Source: Phycisphaerales bacterium
Lineage (GTDB): Bacteria; Planctomycetota; Phycisphaerae; Phycisphaerales; SM1A02
DNA: 50,577 nt
NCBI GenBank assembly: GCA_013003065.1
Contig: JABDLI010000132.1
Coordinates: 1-50,577, forward strand
Direction: 5' to 3'
The translations under genes and the position numbers were made by a program. Each line of letters begins with the position of its first letter. Within the stretch, counting starts at the first letter, position 1. Shown one piece after another: positions 24,686 to 31,612 of this stretch. Below the pieces are notes generated by a model. That model saw only the letters and a list, made by a program, of their open reading frames with translations. It had not been told where the DNA came from and did not search any database.

Positions 24686-25375
24686 ATGTTCGCTGCCGCC
24701 CGTGCCTGGCCCCGCTGGCTCCGCTCGGCCCTCGCCGTGGGCGTGGTCGCCTGCGCCGGATGCACCAGCGCCGGCGGCGTCGGCAGCCTTGCGAGCGAGG
24801 GGCTCGGCGGCCGTCCGGCCCGCCTGGACCTCGACTGCACGACGCTGGTCTACGGCCACGACGACCGCGGCGAGACGTCCTTCCTGCTCACCGACATCCC
24901 CGTCGACGATCTGCTCAAGGGACGCGTCCGCGATGGCCAGGTGCTCCACGTCCAGCTTCTCTGGACCCCGAAGGCCGGCGCGACGCCGATGGACCCGACG
25001 GCGACGAACGTCAGCGTGCGGCACGTCATCATGACCGACGGCGAAGTCGGTCTCTACGGCGGCGCCGGGTTCGCGTTGCCGTCGCACGCGCCGGGGCGTT
25101 CGGTGCTTTCGCTGCAACTGCGCGACACCAGCGTGCGTCTGCTCGACGCCACGGACGGGTTCCGCGATCCGCTCTCGCCGGCCCGCATCCGCGGCGGCTT
25201 TACCGCGACGCTCGACGACCGGCTGACCCAGCGCCTGCAACGCGCGGCGAGCCAGCTTGTCACGAACGCGCTCGGACACCGGACGTACGTCGACGCCGCG
25301 TCGCCGCCGCCCCCGCCGGTGACGCCAGGGCGTTCGCGCCAAGTGGCGCGCTCACGGGCGGTCGCCGGTTCGTGA
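24686..25375 (+). CDS. Putative lipoprotein of unknown function
   Basis: 229 residues with a lipoprotein-type signal (V-V-A-C-A-G-C; acylated Cys23 or Cys26). The mature part is predicted mostly beta: L-D-L-D-C-T-T-L-V-Y-G-H-D-D-R-G-E-T-S-F-L-L-T-D-I-P-V-D-D-L-L-K-G, then V-L-H-V-Q-L-L-W-T-P-K-A-G. I do not recognise the family. The tail is Pro-rich and basic. The gene starts 2 bp after the amidohydrolase stop and ends 14 bp before convergent rplU. Confidence 0.78.
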   Translation: MFAAARAWPRWLRSALAVGVVACAGCTSAGGVGSLASEGLGGRPARLDLDCTTLVYGHDDRGETSFLLTDIPVDDLLKGRVRDGQVLHVQLLWTPKAGATPMDPTATNVSVRHVIMTDGEVGLYGGAGFALPSHAPGRSVLSLQLRDTSVRLLDATDGFRDPLSPARIRGGFTATLDDRLTQRLQRAASQLVTNALGHRTYVDAASPPPPPVTPGRSRQVARSRAVAGS

Positions 25376-25388
25376 TACGTGTCGCGGC

Positions 25389-25712
25389 TCAGCCGCCCTT
25401 GACATCCTTGATGCGGATGCGGAGATACGGCTGACGGTGACCCTGCTTGCGGCGGTAGCCCTTCCGCCGCTTGAACTTGATCACGTCGATCTTCTCGCCC
25501 TTGACCTCGTCGAGGACCTCCGCCGTGACGCTCGCGCCGTCGACGTAGGGGGTGCCGATGGTGGCCGGCGTGTCGGCCCCCACGTCACCGATGAGCAGCA
25601 CGCGATCAAAGGTGATCGTCTTGGCGTCGCCGAGGTCACGCCGGTCGATGTCGAGGATGTCACCCGGGGAAACCCTGATCTGGGTCCCGCTGTCTTCGAT
25701 GATGGCGCGCAC
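25389..25712 (-). CDS. rplU: 50S ribosomal protein L21
   Basis: 107 residues, close to the usual ~103. Signatures include A-I-I-E-D-S-G-T-Q-I-R-V-S-P-G-D-I-L-D-I-D, F-D-R-V-L-L-I-G-D, I-G-T-P-Y-V-D-G-A-S-V and the RNA-binding K-F-K-R-R-K-G-Y-R-R-K-Q-G-H-R-Q-P-Y. GTG 25712 is chosen because AAGGAG lies 7 nt before it; the frame upstream is shadow. The usual partner rpmA (L27) is not next to it; the convergent lipoprotein gene ends 14 bp away. Confidence 0.95.
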   Translation of the reverse strand: MRAIIEDSGTQIRVSPGDILDIDRRDLGDAKTITFDRVLLIGDVGADTPATIGTPYVDGASVTAEVLDEVKGEKIDVIKFKRRKGYRRKQGHRQPYLRIRIKDVKGG

Positions 25713-25791
25713 CGGCGTCTCCTTTCGGGGAAGCGAGGGATTGTACCGAGAATCGCCGGAGCGGCAACCGGCGGGCCATCCGTCGCCCGGG

Positions 25792-26427
25792 TCAGGGCTC
25801 CGCCCCGGCCGTCGTGGTCGCCCGGCTCCAGGGCCAGGGCAGGCCGAGGCGATCGTGGGCGGCGAGCCAGCGGCCGCACTCCTCGCAGCCCCCGCACGGT
25901 TCCGGCTCCCCGAGCCGGCACGGCCAGTAGGCCGGCGGGGCCCCGGCATCGTCGGCCAGGTCGAGGATCTGCGTCTCGTCGAGATCGACGAACGGCACGT
26001 CGATCATCAGGCGGCCCCGGCGTTCCCCGCCCTCCCCCGCCTCGATGAGCTCGGTCGCAAGCGTCGCCTGGTCGACCGCGGCGGAGACGGCCCCGACGTG
26101 CGGGCCGACCTGGATCGGCCAGACGATCCGCTCGACGCCGAGGGGCACCCCCACGCACGCGGCCTGGGTGAGCGTCAGCCCGCGTTCGAGCGCGCGGGTC
26201 GGGGCACAGCCGCTGGGGGGAATCCAGGCTTCCGTCTCGAAGAGCGGTGCGTCGTCGAGCAGCCCGCGGTGCGACCGGGCGCAGGCCGCCTGCGCCGCCG
26301 CGGCCGGTCCGGTCGCGCGGGGATGCCACAGGACCACCCGGGCCGGATCGGGCTGCAGGAGGGCGGCGACCAGCGACGGCAGGTCGCCGGCGTCGATCAC
26401 GAGCGTGGTTCGGGTGGGGGCGGCCAC
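25792..26427 (-). CDS. QueC-like protein lacking the ATP-pyrophosphatase loop
   Basis: 211 residues. The C-terminus carries the QueC (7-cyano-7-deazaguanine synthase) zinc site: D-V-P-F-V-D-L-D-E-T-Q-I then W-P-C-x7-C-x2-C-x2-C (Cys170, 178, 181, 184). The N-terminus aligns in position with the S-G-G-L-D-S loop of QueC but reads A-G-D-L-P-S (13-18), so ATP use is unlikely. L-T-L-T-Q-A-A-C-V-G-V-P-L-G matches the QueC middle. It may be a degenerate paralogue kept for another role. It begins with GTG. It is 79 bp upstream of rplU and divergent from the symporter. Confidence 0.75.
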   Translation of the reverse strand: MAAPTRTTLVIDAGDLPSLVAALLQPDPARVVLWHPRATGPAAAAQAACARSHRGLLDDAPLFETEAWIPPSGCAPTRALERGLTLTQAACVGVPLGVERIVWPIQVGPHVGAVSAAVDQATLATELIEAGEGGERRGRLMIDVPFVDLDETQILDLADDAGAPPAYWPCRLGEPEPCGGCEECGRWLAAHDRLGLPWPWSRATTTAGAEP

Positions 26428-26522
26428 GAGTCAATCTTCGGCTGGGCCGCCGTCCGGGCCGCAACAATGCCCACCGGTCCGCCGGTTGGCACGGTCGCCG
26501 CCCGACGCGAGGATGGTCGCCC

Positions 26523-28055
26523 ATGACGCTCGCCGCCACGGGATTCACCGGACTCGACTGGGCCATCCTCGCCGGGTACGGCGCAGCGGTGGTGGGCCTC
26601 GGGGCGGCGGTCTCGCGTCGTCGCCCCGGACGCGATGAGCTGTTCCTCGCCGCGCGGGCCATGCCGATGTGGGCCGTGGCGGTGTCCGTTCTCGCGACGA
26701 GCCTCTCCGCCGCGACGTTTCTCGGCGGGCCGCAACAGGCGTACGCGTCGGACCTGACGTACCTGTCCGCCAACATCGGCGGTCTGCTGGCGGTGATCGT
26801 GGTGGCCGTCGTGTTCGTGCCGGCGTTCTACCGTGCCCAGGTCACGAGCATCTACGAGCTGCTCGGTCACCGGTTCGGGGCACCGGTGCGGAGCGCGGCC
26901 AGCGTCATGTTCATGCTGGGGCGGCTGCTCGCGTCGGGGGCGCGGCTTTACATGGTGGCGTTGCCGTTCGCGTTGATCGCGTTCGGCGACCTGCGACCAT
27001 CCTCGCTGCTCGCCGCCATTGCCGTGATCGCCGTCGTCGCCACGATGTACACGATGCTCGGCGGCATTCGCGCCGTCATCTGGACCGACGTGCTGCAGGC
27101 GGTCGTGCTCGTCGGGACGGTGGGGATCGCATTCTGGCTCTTGTTCGAACGCATCGACGCGCCGCTCGAGGAGATCGTGTCCGTGTTGCGCGACGACCCC
27201 GCCGGCGACAAGACCCGCTGGCTCGACCCCAGCCTCGATCCGGCCCGGCCGTTCACGATCTGGACGGCGTTGATCGGTTTCACGCTCTTCAACATGGCGG
27301 CGTTCGGGACCGACCAGGATCTCACCCAGCGGCTGCTCACGTGTCGCTCGGCCCGCCGCGGGTCGTGGTCGCTGATCCTCGCCAACGTGCTGAGCTGGCC
27401 GGTCGTCGCGTTGTTCCTGGGGCTCGGCTTGCTCCTGTACGTGTTCTACCAGCACCCGGAGCTCGCGGGCGTGGCGCCGGAGGCGGCCGATGCGGTCACC
27501 GACACGCGGCGGGTGTTCCTGCAGTTCATCCTCGACGAGATGCCCGTCGGTCTGCGGGGCCTGATGGTGGCCGGGCTGTTCGCGGCGGCGATGAGCAGCA
27601 CCGACTCGGCCCTCAACGCGCTCGCCTCGACGACCATCGCCGACTTCTACCGGCCGCTCCGCCGCGACGATGCCCGCGGCGACGTCCACGCGTCGCGTCT
27701 GGCCATCGGCGGCTGGGCGCTCGGGCTGGCCGGGGTCGCGGCCATCTGCGTGCTGTGGCAGCAACGCAGCGGCGAGACCCTCATCGCGTTCGCGCTGGGG
27801 GTGATGGTCTTTGCGTACGGCGGTCTGCTGGGCGTCTTTCTCACGGCGCTCCTCACCCGCCGCGGCTCGACGGCCTCCGCGCTCGCCGCGCTCGGGGCCG
27901 GGCTCGTGGTGGTGATCGCGATGGACACGAGCGTCTGGTCCCGGTGGGCGCCGTCGTGGCTTCCGGCGGCCGTCGCGTTTCCCTGGAAGATGACGATCGC
28001 CAGCGGCGTCAGCTTCGGGGTGTGCGTTCTCGGCGGCCGTCGCGTCACCGCTTGA
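26523..28055 (+). CDS. Sodium:solute symporter (SSS family)
   Basis: 510 residues with about 13 predicted membrane segments. The family features are F-L-A-A-R-A-M-P-M-W-A-V-A-V-S-V-L-A-T-S-L-S-A-A-T-F-L-G in TM2, G-R-L-L-A-S-G-A-R, T-M-L-G-G-I-R-A-V-I-W-T-D-V-L-Q, F-G-T-D-Q-D-L-T-Q-R and G-L-F-A-A-A-M-S-S-T-D-S-A-L-N. The last is the Na+-site block, where the S-S-T-D-S order is intact. The substrate is not deducible. It overlaps the aminotransferase gene end by 11 bp (convergent). Confidence 0.92.
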   Translation: MTLAATGFTGLDWAILAGYGAAVVGLGAAVSRRRPGRDELFLAARAMPMWAVAVSVLATSLSAATFLGGPQQAYASDLTYLSANIGGLLAVIVVAVVFVPAFYRAQVTSIYELLGHRFGAPVRSAASVMFMLGRLLASGARLYMVALPFALIAFGDLRPSSLLAAIAVIAVVATMYTMLGGIRAVIWTDVLQAVVLVGTVGIAFWLLFERIDAPLEEIVSVLRDDPAGDKTRWLDPSLDPARPFTIWTALIGFTLFNMAAFGTDQDLTQRLLTCRSARRGSWSLILANVLSWPVVALFLGLGLLLYVFYQHPELAGVAPEAADAVTDTRRVFLQFILDEMPVGLRGLMVAGLFAAAMSSTDSALNALASTTIADFYRPLRRDDARGDVHASRLAIGGWALGLAGVAAICVLWQQRSGETLIAFALGVMVFAYGGLLGVFLTALLTRRGSTASALAALGAGLVVVIAMDTSVWSRWAPSWLPAAVAFPWKMTIASGVSFGVCVLGGRRVTA

Positions 28056-29205
28056 GCGCGGGCAGGTGCCGCTCCATCCGCGTGAGCGCATCCGCCAGCG
28101 TCGCTTCGTCCTTGCAGAAGGCGAAGCGGACCAGCGTCCGTCCGTCGGCCGGATCGTGGTAGAAGGCGCTGGGTGGGATGGCGGCCACGCCGGCGTCTTC
28201 GATCAGGTGCCGGCAGAAGGCAACGTCGTCGTCGAAGCCGAACGGCGTGTGATCGGCGAGCACGAAGTAGGTGCCGGCGGGCGGCCGCACGCCAAATCCC
28301 AGTGCCGACAGCCCGTCGACGAGCTGGTCGCGGCGTCGGCGGTAGGCGGCGCGGAACGCTTCGAAGTACGACGCGGGGGCCCGCAACGCCGCCACCGCCC
28401 CGTGCTGGAGCGGCGTCGCCGTCGCGTAGGTGAGGAACTGGTGCGCCGACCGGACCCCCGCGGCCAACGCCGGCGGAGCGATCGCCCATCCGATCTTCCA
28501 GCCGGTGAGCGAGAAGGTCTTGCCCAGGCTCGAGAGCGTGACCGTCCGCTCCGCCATTCCGTCGAAGGCCGCAAGCGTGTGATGCTCACCCTCGAAGACG
28601 AGATGCTCGTACACCTCGTCGGTGATCGCGATGACGTCGTGGTCGCGACAGAGCGACGCGATCAGCTCCAGCTCCGTCCGGTCGAAGACCTTGCCCGACG
28701 GATTGTGCGGCGTGTTGACGATGATCGCGCGGGTGCGTGGTCCGAACGCGGCCCGCAGCTCGGCCGGATCGAACGCGAAATCCGGCGGCCGGAGCGTGAC
28801 GAAACGCGGCGTGGCGCCGGCCATCGCGATGCACGCGCGATAGGAGTCGTAGTACGGCTCGAAGACCACGACCTCCTGCCCCGGATCGACGAGCCCGAGC
28901 AGCGTCGCCGGAATCGCCTCGGTGCACCCGGACGTGACCGTGACGGCGTCGGGCGCGGTGTCGAGACCGCTGCGGGCCGCGAAGTGGGCCGCGATCGCGG
29001 CGCGCAGCTCGGGAATGCCGTTCGTCGGCGCGTACTGGTTGCGACCGTCCCGCACCGCCGCGATCGCCGCGTCCTTGATGAAGTCCGGGCCGTCGAAGTT
29101 GGGAAAGCCCTGGCCGAGGTTCACCGCGTCGTGCTTGACGGCGAGGGCGGTGATCTCCGCGAAGATGGTCTGGCCGAAGGGGGCGAGGCGTTGGGCGGTC
29201 GTCAT
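28045..29205 (-). CDS. Class I/II aminotransferase (methionine/kynurenine aminotransferase-like)
   Basis: 386 residues, fold type I PLP enzyme. The Schiff-base lysine is K229 in S-S-L-G-K-T-F-S-L-T-G-W-K-I-G-W. Other motifs are L-G-Q-G-F-P-N-F, Q-Y-A-P-T-N-G, N-T-P-H-N-P-S-G-K and D-E-V-Y-E-H-L-V-F. These fit the YbdL/KAT group, which uses methionine, kynurenine or glutamine. The start ATG overlaps the MFS stop by 4 bp (ATGA), so translation is coupled to the transporter. The 3' end runs 11 bp into the symporter gene. Confidence 0.92.
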   Translation of the reverse strand: MTTAQRLAPFGQTIFAEITALAVKHDAVNLGQGFPNFDGPDFIKDAAIAAVRDGRNQYAPTNGIPELRAAIAAHFAARSGLDTAPDAVTVTSGCTEAIPATLLGLVDPGQEVVVFEPYYDSYRACIAMAGATPRFVTLRPPDFAFDPAELRAAFGPRTRAIIVNTPHNPSGKVFDRTELELIASLCRDHDVIAITDEVYEHLVFEGEHHTLAAFDGMAERTVTLSSLGKTFSLTGWKIGWAIAPPALAAGVRSAHQFLTYATATPLQHGAVAALRAPASYFEAFRAAYRRRRDQLVDGLSALGFGVRPPAGTYFVLADHTPFGFDDDVAFCRHLIEDAGVAAIPPSAFYHDPADGRTLVRFAFCKDEATLADALTRMERHLPALKR

Positions 29206-30428
29206 GGGGCGTCGATTGTACGGGCCGCGTGCTGCCGGGCGGCTCGCCGCCGCCGGCGGGCGACGCGATAGGGCAGCCACGCGAACGCGGCCCCGATTCC
29301 GACCACCCCCGACACGATGCCGACGATCGCCGCCCCCCCGCCGAGCATCGCGCCGACGAGACCGGCCGCCGGGCCCACCGAGTAGCCCGCGCCGATGAGC
29401 GCTTCGTGCGTGCCGCTGGCGTCCACCTGGGCGTGTCCGACCGCCATGGCGTAGTACAACGCCGCGTAATACGACATGCCCATGCCGACCCCGAAGACGG
29501 TGAGCCCGGCCAGCACCCCCGCCATCGTCGGGGCGAGGATCACGACCGCGAACCCGCCCGTCATCGTGACCCCCGCGAGCAGCAGCGTCCCCCACCGCCC
29601 GTGCCAGAACCCCACGCGCCACATGACGACCATGGCCGCGACGCGCACGTACATCCACGTTGCCGTCGCGGGTGTCTCCAGCTCGATGGCCGCGCCGATC
29701 TCCTCGAAGCGGTAGGGCAGGATCGGGCTCAACGCGGCGTTCAGGACGTAGCTCATGGGCAGCAGGATTCGCGCGCACCGCAGGAGCAGCGGGTACTCCC
29801 CGCCCACGTGCTCCGCCACGATCGCGGGGTCGTGGTGACCGGGGCTGGCCCGGAACCAGAACAGCGGCACGAGCGCGAGCGCGTTCGCCACCGCCTGCCC
29901 CCCCACCGCCCACTCGGCGTTCTCGGCGAGGATCGGCGGCATGAGCAGCAGCGGCACGCCGACCGCCGACATCCACACGAGGTTGAACCAGCCGATCGCT
30001 CCCCGCATCTCCTGGCCGTGCCGGCCCGCGCTCATGTAGCTCTCGACCAGCGGCCAGATGATCGAGGACGACGCCGCCGCTCCCGCCACCGCGATCCACA
30101 ACGCCGCGACGTGCTCGGTCACGACCGGCAGGACGCACAGCAGCGACTGGATGAGGATCACCATCGCCAGCAGCGTGCGTGGCCCCACCCACCGCTCGCA
30201 CCACCGCGTGATCCGGCCGGCCCGTGACGCGCCGATCGTGTAGACGACGCCCATCACGAGGTACAGCACCAGCGTGCGGGCCTGGCTGAAGTCGTAGCCG
30301 TGCTTCGCGATGAAGCCGATCGCGTTCCAGAAGACGCCCGTGCCGAGCGACACGAGGAACGTGACGGTGAGCACCGACCAGAGCGGCGTCGCGGCGACGG
30401 GGGAAGATGCGCGGTGCGTCGTCGTCAT
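29202..30428 (-). CDS. Major facilitator superfamily transporter
   Basis: 408 residues with about 12 membrane segments. The N-terminal half shows L-W-S-V-L-T-V-T-F-L-V-S-L-G-T-G-V-F-W-N and the loop R-A-G-R-I-T-R-W-C-E-R (the MFS motif A area). The C-terminal half has A-G-L-V-G-A-M-L-G-G. The substrate is unknown. It ends in a basic tail. The following gene, an aminotransferase, overlaps by 4 bp, so the pair may handle an amino acid or its keto acid. It is divergent from the type VII-like operon with a 123-bp gap holding a hairpin. Confidence 0.85.
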   Translation of the reverse strand: MTTTHRASSPVAATPLWSVLTVTFLVSLGTGVFWNAIGFIAKHGYDFSQARTLVLYLVMGVVYTIGASRAGRITRWCERWVGPRTLLAMVILIQSLLCVLPVVTEHVAALWIAVAGAAASSSIIWPLVESYMSAGRHGQEMRGAIGWFNLVWMSAVGVPLLLMPPILAENAEWAVGGQAVANALALVPLFWFRASPGHHDPAIVAEHVGGEYPLLLRCARILLPMSYVLNAALSPILPYRFEEIGAAIELETPATATWMYVRVAAMVVMWRVGFWHGRWGTLLLAGVTMTGGFAVVILAPTMAGVLAGLTVFGVGMGMSYYAALYYAMAVGHAQVDASGTHEALIGAGYSVGPAAGLVGAMLGGGAAIVGIVSGVVGIGAAFAWLPYRVARRRRRAARQHAARTIDAP

Positions 30429-30448
30429 CGAGCGGAATCCGCCGTGAC

Positions 30449-30471
30449 GCGAAACGGTTTCTTCGTTTCGC
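30449..30471. promoter_or_regulatory. Palindromic operator-like hairpin upstream of the type VII-like operon
   Basis: GCGAAACG (30449-30456), loop of 7, CGTTTCGC (30464-30471). It lies between the MFS gene start and a candidate -10 (TACTAT 30489-30494, overlapping TATAGG). A repressor site is a reasonable guess; an RNA hairpin on the minus leader is the alternative. Confidence 0.5.
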
Positions 30472-30551
30472 CGGGCCGCGGCGGCGGTTACTATAGGAAA
30501 CGGTGGATTCGAGCGGTCGCCCGACGCGACCGCCACCGGAAAGGTCTCGCA

Positions 30552-30824
30552 ATGGCCAAAGCAGTCGTCGATCCGGGTGAGCTCAGGCGATTCGCCCAGG
30601 ATCTGAAGCGTTTCAACGAGGAGCTGCAGAACCAGATGCGGCTCATGCACGGGCGTCTCACCGCGCTCTCCCAGACCTGGCGGGACCAGGAACACACGAA
30701 GTTCGCCGAGGAGTTCGAGGAGACCATGCGGGTGCTCCTCCGCTTCACGGAGGCCTCCGAGCAGCACATCCCGTTCCTGCTCCGCAAGGCCGAGCGGGTC
30801 GAAGACTACCTGCAGCAACGTTGA
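30552..30824 (+). CDS. WXG100-like small helical protein 1
   Basis: 90 residues, no signal peptide, predicted helix-turn-helix hairpin. The segment L-S-Q-T-W-R-D-Q-E-H-T-K-F-A-E-E-F-E-E holds a Trp at the turn, like W-x-G of WXG100 proteins, with Arg-Asp replacing x-G. Length and the position before an EssC-like ATPase gene fit a secreted partner or substrate of type VII secretion. It shares L-S-x2-W-R-D-x5-F-x-E-E with the protein at 31387-31599. ATG 30552 has an AAGG 7 nt before it. It is first in a four-gene plus-strand run. Confidence 0.82.
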   Translation: MAKAVVDPGELRRFAQDLKRFNEELQNQMRLMHGRLTALSQTWRDQEHTKFAEEFEETMRVLLRFTEASEQHIPFLLRKAERVEDYLQQR

Positions 30825-30835
30825 CCGGGTGACGC

Positions 30836-31390
30836 ATGCGGAAGACCGCCGACGTACGCTCGATCACCGCGCTCCGGGATGCCAAGGCCGCGATCGCCGA
30901 GTTTCGCGAGGTGACGAGCGTTGCGCTCTCGGAGGCGCAGTCGGACGTCCAACGCACGCTCTGGTGGATCCAGAACGACCGCCGCACGTTCTGGCAGCAC
31001 GAGCTGCGACGACGCGAGGAGCAGGTCAACCAGGCGCGGAGCGAGCTGTACCGGGCCAAGCTGGCGGCGATGGACGATCGCGCCTCGTGCATCGTCGAAC
31101 GCAAGGCGCTCGAGAAGGCGGAGCGTCGCTGCGAGGAAGCGCGGCAGAAGATCGAAGCGGTGAAGCGGTGGGCCCGCATGCTGGAGCGTGAGTACATGCT
31201 GTACCGCGGTCAGGTCCAGGGGCTCGCCCGCACGGTCGAGGTCGATCTGCCCCGGGGCGAAGCGCAGCTCGAGATCATGATGGACCGGCTCGACGCCTAC
31301 CTGCGGGAGCAGACGCCGCCCTCCGGACGCCCTCCGAGCGGCGGGTCCGACGCACCGGACCCGAAGGCGAAGGGCGGTGAGTCCGCGTGA
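30836..31390 (+). CDS. Coiled-coil protein in the type VII-like operon
   Basis: 184 residues. From 10 to about 150 it is almost all charged helix (L-R-D-A-K-A-A-I-A-E-F, then R-R-R-E-E-Q-V-N-Q-A-R-S-E-L-Y, K-A-E-R-R-C-E-E-A-R-Q-K-I-E), ending in a disordered Pro/Ser/Gly tail. There is no signal or membrane segment. The family is unknown; I infer a structural or chaperone role because it lies between the two WXG100-like genes. It starts 12 bp after the first gene and overlaps the third by 4 bp (GTGA). Confidence 0.8.
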   Translation: MRKTADVRSITALRDAKAAIAEFREVTSVALSEAQSDVQRTLWWIQNDRRTFWQHELRRREEQVNQARSELYRAKLAAMDDRASCIVERKALEKAERRCEEARQKIEAVKRWARMLEREYMLYRGQVQGLARTVEVDLPRGEAQLEIMMDRLDAYLREQTPPSGRPPSGGSDAPDPKAKGGESA

Positions 31391-31599
31391 GCCTTCCCAC
31401 CAGCCGAACCCGCCTGGTCGCCGCCCTCAAGGAGCTGCACTCCCGGTGGTCGACGCTCTCGCCGAAATGGCGTGACGCCGTCGCGAAGAGCTTCGAGGAG
31501 GAGCACGTCGCACCGCTGGAGGGCAAGGTCCGCGCCAGCGTGACGGCGATGGAGCACATGCACGACATCGTCTCCCGGGCCCGGCGGGAGTGTGAGTGA
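31387..31599 (+). CDS. WXG100-like small helical protein 2
   Basis: 70 residues. The N-terminal helix (R-L-V-A-A-L-K-E-L-H-S-R-W) leads to T-L-S-P-K-W-R-D-A-V-A-K-S-F-E-E-E-H-V, the same L-S-x2-W-R-D-x5-F-x-E-E signature as the protein at 30552-30824, then a second helix rich in Met and His. It is shorter than usual WXG100 proteins (about 100). GTG 31387 overlaps the coiled-coil gene stop by 4 bp; its end lies 13 bp before the preferred ATPase start, and 8 bp past the alternative. Confidence 0.78.
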   Translation: MSLPTSRTRLVAALKELHSRWSTLSPKWRDAVAKSFEEEHVAPLEGKVRASVTAMEHMHDIVSRARRECE

Positions 31600-31612
31600 T
31601 GGAGCGCACTTC

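Noticed and set aside
26397-28091. 564-residue minus-strand frame
   Set aside because: It is antisense to the SSS symporter, which has full family motifs.
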